A stretch of DNA of 40,301 nt from Candidatus Poribacteria bacterium. GTDB taxonomy: Bacteria > Poribacteria > WGA-4E > PCPOR2b. The stretch lies in the NCBI GenBank assembly GCA_021295755.1, contig JAGWBT010000035.1:1-40301 (forward strand), in the 5' to 3' direction. Below the pieces are notes generated by a model. It searched no databases, was not told where the DNA came from, and worked only from the letters and a program-made list of their open reading frames with translations. Positions 25,399 to 34,010 of the stretch are shown one piece after another. The number at the start of each line of letters is the position of its first letter. Positions within the stretch are counted from its first letter, which is position 1. The translations under genes were made by a program, and so were the position numbers.

Positions 25399-26199
25399 AT
25401 GAATGAAACGTCGGCAGACACGCAGGAAGAAACACGTTCACGCTGGCAGAGATTCCAGCAAACTGTGGTATGGGAATATCTTCAGGTTATTGTGGTTGCT
25501 TTCGTGCTCGTCTTTGGATTTATTCGTCCCTTTGTCGTTGAGGCATTCAAAATTCCGTCCGGTTCCATGGAAGAAACTTTGCTTGTTGGTGATCGCATTC
25601 TTGTCTGCAAATTTATCTACGGCATCAATATACCAGGAACAAAAATTAAACTCTTTGACTTCCACAAACCGGCGAGGGGAGATGTATTTGTATTCGTTCC
25701 CCCGCACGAGCGAACCAAGAATTTTATCAAACGCATTGTGGCAGTTGGAGGCGACACAATCGAGACGAAAGGGGACACACTCTACGTCAATGGCGTAGCA
25801 ATCGAAGATAGTACCTATGCGAAGCATGTGTCCCACGCCATCGGTCATCGGTACGATTTTCCACCCTTTCGTAAGCCGTACCATTTGCCCAATGACAAAG
25901 CTTTTGCGCCTTATAAACTCTCACCCAATCAGTTCCACATGACATTTCCTGAAGGCAGACCCTTTGAAGTTCCAGCAGGGTATGTTTTTGCAATGGGAGA
26001 TAATCGGGATCAGAGTAGTGACAGCCGTACTTGGGGGCCTGTATCCGTGAACGATATTAAGGGGCAAGCCTTCATGGTCTATTGGTCTTACGACGCATTC
26101 AATCAGAAAAGACCTTGGGAAGTTTGGAAGATTATCAATGGTATTCGATTTACCCGTATTGGGAGTTTGATTGAGTCAGAGTTTGATGGTGGACATTGA
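25399..26199 (+). CDS. lepB: Signal peptidase I, copy 1
   Basis: A 266-residue type I signal peptidase that cleaves Sec signal peptides on the outer face of the membrane. One transmembrane helix (about 28-45) precedes the catalytic serine in PSGSMEE (Ser56) and the general-base lysine in FIKRIVAVGGD (Lys111). The C-terminal MGDNRDQSSDSR box is intact. ATG 25399 follows GGAGGT at good spacing. It is 32 bases after lepA and in one operon with it. A second copy, about 93% identical over 250 residues, follows with an offset of 874 bases, so the pair is a recent tandem duplication. Confidence 0.95.
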   Translation: MNETSADTQEETRSRWQRFQQTVVWEYLQVIVVAFVLVFGFIRPFVVEAFKIPSGSMEETLLVGDRILVCKFIYGINIPGTKIKLFDFHKPARGDVFVFVPPHERTKNFIKRIVAVGGDTIETKGDTLYVNGVAIEDSTYAKHVSHAIGHRYDFPPFRKPYHLPNDKAFAPYKLSPNQFHMTFPEGRPFEVPAGYVFAMGDNRDQSSDSRTWGPVSVNDIKGQAFMVYWSYDAFNQKRPWEVWKIINGIRFTRIGSLIESEFDGGH

Positions 26200-26251
26200 G
26201 AAAACTGTTAGTTTATGGCATCATCAAACATCTTGAACAGGGGAGAGGAAG

Positions 26252-27073
26252 ATGAGCATGGATAACATACTTATGAACAAAACGTCAGTAGATACACACG
26301 GAAAACCACCTTCTCGTTGGCAGAGATTCCAACGAACTGTAGTATGGGAATACCTTCAAGTTATCGTGGTTGCTTTCGTGCTCGTCTTTGGATTTATTCG
26401 TCCCTTTGTTGTTGAAGCTTTCGAAATTCCGTCCGGTTCCATGGAAGATACCTTGCTTGTTGGTGATCGCATCCTCGTCTGCAAATTTATCTACGGCATC
26501 AATATTCCGGGGACAAAAATTAAACTCTTTGACTTCCACAAACCGGCGAGGGGAGATGTATTTATATTCGTTCCCCCTCATGAACGAACCAAGCACTTCA
26601 TCAAACGCATTGTTGCCGTTGGAGGAGACACGATTGAGACAAAAGGGGACACGCTCTACGTCAACGGAGTAGCAATCGAAGATAGTGGCTATACAAAGCA
26701 TGTATCCCACGCCATTGATCATCAGTACGATTTTCCACCCTTCCGTAAGCCTTATCATTTGCCCAGTGACAAAGCTTTTGCGCCTTATAAACTCTCACCC
26801 AATCAGTTCCACACGACATTTCCAGATGGCAGACCTTTCAAAGTTCCAGCAGGGTATGTTTTTGCAATGGGAGATAATCGGGATCAGAGTAGTGACAGCC
26901 GTACGTGGGGACCTGTATCCGTGAACGATATTAAGGGACAAGCCTTCATGGTCTTTTGGTCATATGATCTGTTCAATCAGAAAAGACCCTGGGAGGTTTG
27001 GAAGATTGTTAATGGCATTCGGTTTACCCGAATTGGAAGCTTGATTCGTTCAGAGTTTGATGGTGGGCATTGA
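26252..27073 (+). CDS. lepB: Signal peptidase I, copy 2 (tandem duplicate)
   Basis: A 273-residue product from ATG 26252; ATG 26258 or 26273 are alternatives, the last matching the start of copy 1. Ser63 (PSGSMED) and Lys118 (FIKRIVAVGGD) are kept, as is the MGDNRDQSSDSR box, so both copies should be active. About 17 substitutions separate the two over 250 residues, several in the substrate-facing part (H/N before the Lys box, T/G, G/D, Y/F). The duplication includes the downstream spacer: GTTAGTTT-TGGCATCA recurs after both stops. Different N-termini suggest the boundary of the duplication lies there. Confidence 0.93.
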   Translation: MSMDNILMNKTSVDTHGKPPSRWQRFQRTVVWEYLQVIVVAFVLVFGFIRPFVVEAFEIPSGSMEDTLLVGDRILVCKFIYGINIPGTKIKLFDFHKPARGDVFIFVPPHERTKHFIKRIVAVGGDTIETKGDTLYVNGVAIEDSGYTKHVSHAIDHQYDFPPFRKPYHLPSDKAFAPYKLSPNQFHTTFPDGRPFKVPAGYVFAMGDNRDQSSDSRTWGPVSVNDIKGQAFMVFWSYDLFNQKRPWEVWKIVNGIRFTRIGSLIRSEFDGGH

Positions 27074-27119
27074 GGAAATCGTTAGTTTGTGGCATCAACA
27101 AAGAGGAGGAAATTGACCA

Positions 27120-28238
27120 TTGTCCGTGGAAGTTCGTTTAGACCATATCGTAAAAGCCTTTGATACCACAATCGCAGTGAATGATGTCAGCCTTGAAATT
27201 CGGGAGGGTGAACTGTTTTTTTTGCTCGGTCCCTCGGGCTGTGGAAAAACTACCTGTCTGCGCATTCTCGCGGGGTTCTACGAGCCGGATAGCGGGACAT
27301 TGATGTTTGGTGATCGGGAGATGAGCAGAGTGCCACCGCATAAGCGGAATACTGGCATGGTATTCCAGAATTACGCGCTTTGGCCCCACATGACCGTCTT
27401 TGAGAATGTGGAATACGGGTTGTCACTTCGCAAGATTGATAAGGAGATCCGAAAAGAGAAAGTCCACGAAGTCTTGGAAGTGGTACAAATGCCAGAGTAT
27501 GCCGATCGCCCTGTCAACAAACTCTCCGGCGGACAGCAACAGCGGATAGCGTTGGCACGCGCCCTAGTTGTAGAACCAGATGTGCTGCTTCTTGATGAAC
27601 CGTTAAGCAATCTTGACGCGAAGCTTAAGCGGATTCACTCACAAGCCGGTGCGACCGCCGTTTATGTCACGCACGACCAACAAGAGGCAATTCACCTCGC
27701 CGACCGGATGGCAATCATGAGGGAAGGTTCAATTATCCAAGTGGGCACTCCCCGCGAAATTTATCGGTATCCGACCAATCCATTTGTAGCTAGTTTTATC
27801 GGCGAGACCAACTTTATCAGCGGTAAGATTCAATCCCTATCTAATGGAACTGCCGAGATTGAAACGGAAATCGGTATGTTGCGCTCAACGACAATCTATC
27901 ACGATTTCACAAACGGTGAAGCGGTGACTTGCTGTATCCGTCCAGAGTCAATCTATTTCGATGAAGCAATGGCTGAAGGGGCATCAAACCGACTGAGTGC
28001 GAAGGTGCTCAACGCAACCTATCTGGGACGTATCGAAGAATATCACCTAGCACTCGCCGATGAATTGACAGCGAAAGCGGTGTTGCACAACCCAAGAACG
28101 CACGGTAAAAAGGTCGGCGATACGCTTTCCATATCTGTCAGCACAGAGGATGTAATCCCTTTGCCGGTTGCTTTGAATCCCGATCTTATCAGGGCGGCGG
28201 AACCCTACAGCGATGAGAAAGAGCACGAGGAATTGTGA
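27120..28238 (+). CDS. ABC transporter ATP-binding protein (MalK/UgpC-like) with an internal deletion
   Basis: A 372-residue ATPase with Walker A GPSGCGKTT (37-45), Q-loop VFQNYALWP, signature LSGGQQQRIALARAL, Walker B VLLLDEPLSNLD and H-loop VYVTHDQQEA. The C-terminal TOBE-type region resembles sugar/polyol importer ATPases. After the D-loop the protein reads LDAKLKRIHSQAG, whereas relatives have about eight more residues of helix (LDAKLR...EIKRLH). The gap sits at residue 169-170, base 27626/27627, in frame. No permease or binding protein gene is adjacent, so it may energise a transporter encoded elsewhere. The start is TTG 27120 or GTG 27126, both after GAGGAGG. Its stop overlaps the next start (GTGA). 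Confidence 0.85.
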   Translation: MSVEVRLDHIVKAFDTTIAVNDVSLEIREGELFFLLGPSGCGKTTCLRILAGFYEPDSGTLMFGDREMSRVPPHKRNTGMVFQNYALWPHMTVFENVEYGLSLRKIDKEIRKEKVHEVLEVVQMPEYADRPVNKLSGGQQQRIALARALVVEPDVLLLDEPLSNLDAKLKRIHSQAGATAVYVTHDQQEAIHLADRMAIMREGSIIQVGTPREIYRYPTNPFVASFIGETNFISGKIQSLSNGTAEIETEIGMLRSTTIYHDFTNGEAVTCCIRPESIYFDEAMAEGASNRLSAKVLNATYLGRIEEYHLALADELTAKAVLHNPRTHGKKVGDTLSISVSTEDVIPLPVALNPDLIRAAEPYSDEKEHEEL

Positions 28239-28927
28239 ATCTGCTGAACACCATGAAAGGCAAAATATTACTCCTCGCTGCAGCTAGCTTCCTCCTTCTG
28301 TTTTTTGCGGTCCCTCCCTTTCGTGATTGGCTCTTGAGCATTTTTGAGCTTTTCAAAGACCCACAGGCGATGCGGGAATACATCGCCGCTTACGGTCCCC
28401 TTGCTCCGGTAGTTTCTGCGCTCCTCATGATACTCCAGAGTGTTGCCGCACCGTTGCCCGCTTTTCTGATTACCTTCGCGAACGGGCTGCTGTTCGGCGT
28501 ATGGTGGGGAGCTGCATTGTCGTGGAGCAGTGCGATGTTAGGTGCTGCCCTCTGTTTTTTTATTGCTCGATACTTTGGGCGTCCTGCCGTTGTCAAGCTA
28601 ACCAGCGAATCCGCCCTTGCCGCTTCTGATCGGTTTTTTGACCGCTACGGCAAACATGCCGTGCTTATTGCGCGCCTAGTCCCTATTATCTCATTTGACA
28701 TAATTAGCTATGGGTCAGGGTTGACCGGTATGAGGTTTCTCGGATTCTGGATCGCTACCGGAATTGGGCAACTACCCGCAACGATTCTGTATTCTTACCT
28801 AGGCGATGAAGCAACCGGGACAATCAAAATCCTGTTTTGGGCTTTCGGGATTGTCATTGCGATCTCCATTGTGACTGCCCTGATTAAGCGTCAAACACCC
28901 GGACTAGAACGCAACATTCCAGGCTGA
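28235..28927 (+). CDS. TVP38/TMEM64 (VTT-domain) membrane protein
   Basis: A 230-residue integral membrane protein of the TVP38/DedA-like superfamily. Hydrophobic helices at about 8-28, 50-75, 83-110 and the C-terminal third flank the family core (VAAPLPAFLITFANGLLFG, ALSWSSAMLGAALCFFIARYFG, RLVPIISFDIISYGSGL). Members are proposed lipid scramblases or proton-linked small-solute transporters in the inner membrane. The GTG start at 28235 overlaps the ABC stop and has GAGGA upstream; ATG 28253 is an alternative. Translational coupling with the ABC ATPase suggests co-regulation, although VTT proteins are not normal ABC permeases. Confidence 0.85.
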   Translation: MNLLNTMKGKILLLAAASFLLLFFAVPPFRDWLLSIFELFKDPQAMREYIAAYGPLAPVVSALLMILQSVAAPLPAFLITFANGLLFGVWWGAALSWSSAMLGAALCFFIARYFGRPAVVKLTSESALAASDRFFDRYGKHAVLIARLVPIISFDIISYGSGLTGMRFLGFWIATGIGQLPATILYSYLGDEATGTIKILFWAFGIVIAISIVTALIKRQTPGLERNIPG

Positions 28928-28993
28928 TTGAGCCAAGACGATTGCGCGATGGTGCTAGGTATCTTCAGCCTTGTTAAATAGTTGGAGGAATCC

Positions 28994-30214
28994 ATGGAAA
29001 TTCGTGGCATCCGTGAATCAGAGTTAGCAGAAATGATTGACTTGCAATGCCGGGTTTTTCGACCGGATGGGCATGAACGGTACTCGCAATATGTTCGCAC
29101 TGATCCAAGCTACCGATACGACCAATCTCGCGTCGTGGTGGTGAACGGGGAAATTGTATCGACCCTTCGTGTCTGGAAACGCGAAATGCGAATTGGTTCT
29201 ATCGCCGTGCCGATGGGAGGGATTGGAGGCGTGGGCACACACCCTGAACATCAAGGTATAGGTTATGCTACAGCGTTAATGAAGGATACGATTGCCTACA
29301 TGCGGACGGTTGGTTATGACGTGGGAGTACTCTTTTCGGCCATTCCATGCGCATTTTATCGGAAGTTGGGGTGGGCGAGTGTGCCGTTGGCAGGCTTTCG
29401 AGTAACCCGGAGGGTGAGCGTTGGACTAGGAGAAACAGACTGGGGTGTTGTGCCTTTCGACGAAGACCGAGATCTGAAGGACTGCATTGCACTTTACGAT
29501 CAGCATAACGCCCAACAAAGCGGATCGCTTGTGCGCGTAAGGTCTTATTGGGAAAGCGGCCCCGCACGGCTACGGGAAATTTTGCCGACGGTAGTCGCTC
29601 GGAGTGAGAACAAGCTCGGGGGTTACCTCAACTTTCAAGTTGGTGAAAAAAGTGTAAACATCCTTGAAGTTGCCTATGATCGTACGCAGCCGGAAGCCTT
29701 AACAGCGTTGGTGAACCATCTCCTCGAGATCTGTGAGCGAAAAGACGTGGAGGAACTCCACGGTGATATTCCGCATCGACACCCGATGGTTGATCTACTT
29801 GTTGAGGGGACAGCGGGGGATACCTTCTTGACTGGCAACGCGGCCATGATGTTATATCCTGTGAATCTCCTTTCTTTGTTCCAGCGACTTCTACCTGAGC
29901 TACAAGTCCGGCTCGATGCAGTGAATCAAACATCCGGCCCTGTCTCGATCCGCTTTGCCGTGAATGACCAGGAAGCGGGGCTACGTTTACTCGATGATGG
30001 AACGCTCCAAACCTTTGATTCAGATGAGAAGGTAGTTCGTCTGGCGTTGCCGGGGCACCTCTTTTGGCGTATGCTGCTTGGTGAATCAGGTTGGACGCAA
30101 CTAGAGCCAACTTTGCAGCAACAGGGGATTGCAGTGGAGCCGGAAATCGCAGCTCTATTATCAACTCTGTTTCCACAGCGGGAAGTCATTTTCTGGGGGC
30201 CAGATCATTACTGA
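28994..30214 (+). CDS. GNAT N-acetyltransferase, Eis-like
   Basis: A 406-residue protein with an N-terminal GNAT domain: the acetyl-CoA motif GVGTHPEHQGIGYA (about 79-92) has Q/R-x-x-G-x-A spacing. A second GNAT-like half and a C-terminal SCP2-like region (TGPVSIRFAVNDQEAGLRL) complete the three-domain Eis family plan. Eis enzymes acetylate aminoglycosides or protein lysines in Mycobacterium and Anabaena; the substrate here is open. ATG 28994 has GGAGGA just upstream; the frame extends to TTG 28982. It is separated by 66 bases from the VTT gene. Confidence 0.88.
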   Translation: MEIRGIRESELAEMIDLQCRVFRPDGHERYSQYVRTDPSYRYDQSRVVVVNGEIVSTLRVWKREMRIGSIAVPMGGIGGVGTHPEHQGIGYATALMKDTIAYMRTVGYDVGVLFSAIPCAFYRKLGWASVPLAGFRVTRRVSVGLGETDWGVVPFDEDRDLKDCIALYDQHNAQQSGSLVRVRSYWESGPARLREILPTVVARSENKLGGYLNFQVGEKSVNILEVAYDRTQPEALTALVNHLLEICERKDVEELHGDIPHRHPMVDLLVEGTAGDTFLTGNAAMMLYPVNLLSLFQRLLPELQVRLDAVNQTSGPVSIRFAVNDQEAGLRLLDDGTLQTFDSDEKVVRLALPGHLFWRMLLGESGWTQLEPTLQQQGIAVEPEIAALLSTLFPQREVIFWGPDHY

Positions 30215-30222
30215 GCCGTGAG

Positions 30223-30240
30223 GAACAACGATCGTTGTTC
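30223..30240. repeat. 18-bp perfect palindrome with CAACGATCGTTG core
   Basis: gaacaacgatcgttgttc equals its own complement. It lies between the Eis-like gene and the TIM-barrel gene. A related 20-bp palindrome with the same core is at 31081-31100, so the TIM-barrel gene is flanked on both sides. Confidence 0.8.
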
Positions 30241-30263
30241 TCTACTACATACAGGAGAAAAAC

Positions 30264-31055
30264 ATGAAAATCGGTGTAACACAAATTATTCTTGGACCAA
30301 TGTCATTAGACGACACCCTTAATCTCTGTCAAGATGCGGGTTATGAAGCAGTAGAATTGACGTTCCGGGACGGAAAAGATCTGAATGCAGACATGAGTAG
30401 GTCAGAAATTGAGAGCGTTGGTGAGAGATGTAAAGAGGCAGGCATCGAAATCGGCAGCGTCATCGCTAGCTACGCAGACCGTGGGAATCTGCTCAGTCCA
30501 GACGCAGAGGAACGAGAGAGCGGTGTCAAATCCCTCGTCCGTAACCTCGAAATCGCAGGCATACTCGGTGTGAGCGGAATCCTCTTGCACCCCGGACAGC
30601 TCACCGTTTCCGATACCTATCAATCAGTTTGGGATAACTTAGTCGGTATTCTGAACGAGGTTGCTCCAATCGCCGCACAAAACAAAGCTGCAGTTGGGTT
30701 GGAAAATGTGTGGAACAAATTCCTACTGAGTCCGAAAGAGATGCGCGACTTTGTCGATGAGGTTGGGAGCGAATGGGTGGGGGTTTACCTTGATACCGCC
30801 AATATGATGGCTTACGGCTATCCTGAACATTGGATCCGTGAATTGGGGAGTCGGATTCGGCGCGTTCATTTTAAGGATTTTGACCGACAAGCCCATCAGT
30901 TCGTCAATCTGCTCGACGGCGATACCGATTGGCACACCGTGGTTCATGAACTCCGGGCGATCGGATACGACGGTCCTGTCATTCACGAAGTTGGCGGCGA
31001 CCATGCCGCGCAGGTTGACCTCGCTGAACGGATGCGGAAGATCGTTTCGATGTAA
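30264..31055 (+). CDS. Sugar phosphate isomerase/epimerase (xylose-isomerase-like TIM barrel)
   Basis: A 263-residue protein of the AP-endonuclease-2/xylose-isomerase TIM-barrel family. The metal-binding set is visible: Glu147 (GLENVW), Asp177 (YLDTANM), His202 (VHFKDF) and Glu242 (HEVGG). Such enzymes isomerise or epimerise keto-sugars such as tagatose/psicose or L-ribulose-5-phosphate. The start ATG 30264 follows ACAGGAG. The gene lies between two palindromes with a shared core and ends 29 bases before the convergent aldo/keto reductase gene. Its specific substrate cannot be told from sequence. Confidence 0.88.
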   Translation: MKIGVTQIILGPMSLDDTLNLCQDAGYEAVELTFRDGKDLNADMSRSEIESVGERCKEAGIEIGSVIASYADRGNLLSPDAEERESGVKSLVRNLEIAGILGVSGILLHPGQLTVSDTYQSVWDNLVGILNEVAPIAAQNKAAVGLENVWNKFLLSPKEMRDFVDEVGSEWVGVYLDTANMMAYGYPEHWIRELGSRIRRVHFKDFDRQAHQFVNLLDGDTDWHTVVHELRAIGYDGPVIHEVGGDHAAQVDLAERMRKIVSM

Positions 31056-31080
31056 TCGAATGCCGTTCATTGGGTTGTAA

Positions 31081-31100
31081 GGTTCAACGATCGTTGAACC
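31081..31100. repeat. 20-bp perfect palindrome at the 3' end of two convergent genes
   Basis: A perfect palindrome (ggttcaacga/tcgttgaacc) with the same core as 30223-30240. The last codons (Phe-Asn-Asp-Arg) and stop of the minus-strand aldo/keto reductase lie in it. In DNA it could act as a bidirectional terminator, but no T-tract is present. Confidence 0.8.
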
Positions 31101-31975
31101 CTACATTCGCAGGACGGACACCGAATTCTGCCTCAAAGTCACGCCAAATTTCGATAGGAACGTCTGCGGTTGCCGCTTCGTATGCTTCCTCAACCTGCAC
31201 TTTATTAGCGGGACCCACCATCACAATACCGTCTACCGGTGCAGCCAAGCAAAATTGCATAGCGAGATGGCGGATGTTTGCGCCGCGCTCTTGGCACCAC
31301 TGCCACATCATGTGCGCCCTCGGCATGGAACCGGGGTGGCGACGTTGCTCAGTTTCCACGTCCGGCTCCTCGCCAGTTAGCGATCCCATACCCAGAGGAC
31401 TTGCCAGGATAATGCCTACATCATATTCACGGGCTAACGGCAGCGTTGTCTGAGCAACTGATTGGTCGAGCAGATTGTAGTCAAGAAATGTGAGGACGAC
31501 TTCAATGTGGCCCGTTTCAATTGCGACCCGATGAAACTCGTGTGAGCGGACCCCGAGGCCGATATGTCGGATAACTCCCTCCTCTTTCATTTTAAGCAAC
31601 TCGTCTAGCGCACGACCTGGTCCCAATGGATCTTCGATTGTGATCGGATCGTGGATAAGGACTGAATCTAAGTAATCGGTCCTGAGTTCCTCGAGACTGT
31701 TCTCCACGCTCCGACGTGTGGTCTCGCCGGAGTAGTCTTTATCTGGACCCGGAGGACTGACCTTGGCTTGCAGATAGATTTTCTCCCGCAGACCACCAGC
31801 AAGTGCTTTGCCCCAGCGTCCTTCTGCATGGCGTGGGTAGGTATCCACATAGTCAATGCCTAACTCAATCGCACGATTCAGCTTCGGATCCCTGCGCCAA
31901 CCATGCAGCACCCAAGCCGAGTGACTTTGGTCGCATCTCAGTGCGCCCCATCCGTCGAGTTTCCAGTTCTGCCAT
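31084..31975 (-). pseudogene. Aldo/keto reductase, frameshifted near the N-terminus
   Basis: The start region is clear: AGGAGG then ATG at 31975, giving MAELETRRMGRTEMRPKSLG. That frame stops at 31865. The remaining 275 residues run in another frame from about 31911 (GTG) to 31084: ELGIDYVDTYPRHAEG, YLQAKVSP, DSVLIHDPIT and IGLGVRSHEFHRVA. So N-terminal start and body are out of frame; a few residues of the loop before the first helix are also missing. The catalytic Asp is kept (VDTYP) and Lys (QAKV) and His (LIHDP) are present. The Tyr expected after the Asp reads His, which may mean more decay. It is last in a four-gene minus-strand operon. Either a pseudogene or an assembly error. Confidence 0.75.
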
Positions 31976-32019
31976 TATTCCTCCTAATATATCTCTTAAC
32001 TTCGTGCAATACTTTAGTA

Positions 32020-33018
32020 CTAGCGTGGTCCGGGTATTGTAATCTTCCCGTTGTCTCGGCGTTGGGATTCCAAGAAGCCGATCATAATCTCCACAACCCT
32101 GTGCCCGTCTCTGCCCGATGACGAGGATTCACCCCCTTCAGCGACTATACGCACCAATTCTTGAACGCCGGCGGGTATTCCCTCGACCTCCCATTCAGGT
32201 GGCGTTATGGGATGAGAGGTGCCGTCCTTTTCTAGGCTGGCTTTTTCGTTGTCAATAAGGACATAGCCTTCTGTGCCGACAATCTCAAGGCGAAAGTTTG
32301 GGGCGGGCGTATCCTTAGAGCCACCGGCATAGTATCCTCGGACACCGTTTGCGAAATGGATGTAACCACTCGCGGCAGGCTCTGTCTTGGGTTCGTGTCC
32401 ACCATCTCCCCCGTATTCCCAGTAATTTTCGTATCCCGCTTCCAATTCGGCGATAACCCACTCTGGGTCAGAATCCGCATAGTAGCAGATCGCGTCGATG
32501 AGGTGGGTGCCGTTACGGAATAGCATGGCACGACCCCCGTTCAGTGTGCCGATGATATACTTTACCTCCCCAATCTCGCCGGCTCCAACGATTTCTTCCT
32601 TCGTATGCCGCCATAGAGGTTGCCATCGTCGCGTGTGGTCAATAGACAGGATTGTGCCGTTGCGTTCAACCGCTTCGAGCATGCGGTCAGCATCGGCGAG
32701 ATTGGTTGCCATCGGCTTCTCGCAAAAAATCCCCTTCGCGCCGGCGTTAGCGGCATTGACCACCAGATCTGCATGTCGGTGATCAGAGGTCGCCACTGTT
32801 ACGATGTCTAAGTTTTCCTGCGCCAACATTTCTTGGTGATCCGTGTAGAGTTCGATGTCTGACCAATGGTCCTTCCACTGCTCTTTGAACTCTGCGAGTG
32901 TAGGCTCCGATATATCACAACCGGCAGCCAACTCCGCATTGGGCAGCCCTACCAAACCAGAGGCATGTCTGACGCCAATGCCTCTACATCCAATCACGCC
33001 AACTCGATATTTCGCCAT
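32020..33018 (-). CDS. Gfo/Idh/MocA-family oxidoreductase
   Basis: A 332-residue NAD(P)-dependent oxidoreductase. The Rossmann motif GVIGCRGIG lies at 7-15 and the family signature FCEKPMATN at 98-106 (Glu100-Lys101-Pro102). The C-terminal half carries GVRGYYAGGS and LEIVGTEGYVLID, the beta-sheet substrate domain. Members oxidise or reduce sugars and inositols. A GGAGAAG site precedes ATG 33018. It sits between two aldo/keto reductase genes with gaps of about 43 bases each and would be co-transcribed with them. Confidence 0.92.
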   Translation of the reverse strand: MAKYRVGVIGCRGIGVRHASGLVGLPNAELAAGCDISEPTLAEFKEQWKDHWSDIELYTDHQEMLAQENLDIVTVATSDHRHADLVVNAANAGAKGIFCEKPMATNLADADRMLEAVERNGTILSIDHTRRWQPLWRHTKEEIVGAGEIGEVKYIIGTLNGGRAMLFRNGTHLIDAICYYADSDPEWVIAELEAGYENYWEYGGDGGHEPKTEPAASGYIHFANGVRGYYAGGSKDTPAPNFRLEIVGTEGYVLIDNEKASLEKDGTSHPITPPEWEVEGIPAGVQELVRIVAEGGESSSSGRDGHRVVEIMIGFLESQRRDNGKITIPGPR

Positions 33019-33061
33019 AATAGCTTCTCCATCTTAGGTTTGACCTTCGTGAAGGTTTCTG

Positions 33062-34006
33062 TTATGTGGTTACATTAGTTCCAAAACGTGCATCATATTC
33101 TGCCCAAATCTTGTCAGGCAGAGGGGTACTTGCGGCTCGCACATTTGCCTCCAACTGTTCAAGGTTCAATGAACCGATGTTATTTCCGTGAATCCGTTCC
33201 TCTCGTAAACAGAATTGGATAGCCAACTGGAGCATATCTATGCCTTTTTCCATGCACCATCGCCACCTTGCCCGCGCGGGTTCAAGATCGGGGCTATCCT
33301 TCCATTGTTCCTTGGCTGCTTCCGCGTCAAGGTTAATTCCTGTGAGCAAGCCGCGCAGAATTGACCAACCATTCATCACCCCGACATCTGATTCAGTGGC
33401 GGCGGGTAGGATTGTCTCTGCAATGGTCTGACGGATCAGGTTATAGTTGTTGAAGGTTAAGATGAAATCAACATCGCCGGTTGCGATTGCTTTTAGGTGG
33501 AAATCGTGCGGTCCCATGCCGTACCCAGCGAACTTCGTCAGTCCACGGGCTTTACATCGGAGGATGCCCTCCAGTGTTCCGCCCTTATCAAGTGTCGGCT
33601 CAATTTCAACGGGGTCATGGATGAGCACTCCATCGAAATAGCCGATGTCCAGCGACTGCAACTGATCTTCAATATCTGCAACTGCGCGCTCGGCAGAATA
33701 ATCCGGCGTTCCCTCACCGTAACCGCCCCATTCCGCCCCAGAATGACAACAGACGCGCCCAGTGATAATCACATCCTCACGGGGAATTTCCCGCATAGCC
33801 AGTGCTAGCTTACGCATTGAATCCCCGTAGCAGCGCGCACCGTCAAAGTGGTTGACACCAAGACTGATAGCGTGTTTGATAAGGGCAACCGCATCTTCGT
33901 CGGAAACGAACCCAAACTGATTGCTGAACCCCAGCGTCCCAAATGGAACAACAGGGATACTCAACTCTGTTCGTCCCAAGCGTCGGCGCGGTATGGATAG
34001 CGACAT
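33062..34006 (-). CDS. Aldo/keto reductase
   Basis: A 314-residue AKR-fold protein. Asp55 and Tyr60 (FDGARCYG) and His130 (LIHDP) of the Asp-Tyr-Lys-His tetrad are present, but the lysine after the next strand reads Arg84 (ITGRVCCHSG), which would weaken hydride transfer if the family mechanism holds. The start ATG 34006 lies 4 bases after the VOC gene stop and the genes are coupled. The N-terminus (RRLGRTELSIPVVPFG) is standard. Together with the Gfo/Idh protein it suggests oxidation or reduction of a sugar or polyol. Activity is uncertain because of the Lys-to-Arg change. Confidence 0.9.
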   Translation of the reverse strand: MSLSIPRRRLGRTELSIPVVPFGTLGFSNQFGFVSDEDAVALIKHAISLGVNHFDGARCYGDSMRKLALAMREIPREDVIITGRVCCHSGAEWGGYGEGTPDYSAERAVADIEDQLQSLDIGYFDGVLIHDPVEIEPTLDKGGTLEGILRCKARGLTKFAGYGMGPHDFHLKAIATGDVDFILTFNNYNLIRQTIAETILPAATESDVGVMNGWSILRGLLTGINLDAEAAKEQWKDSPDLEPARARWRWCMEKGIDMLQLAIQFCLREERIHGNNIGSLNLEQLEANVRAASTPLPDKIWAEYDARFGTNVTT

Positions 34007-34010
34007 TATT

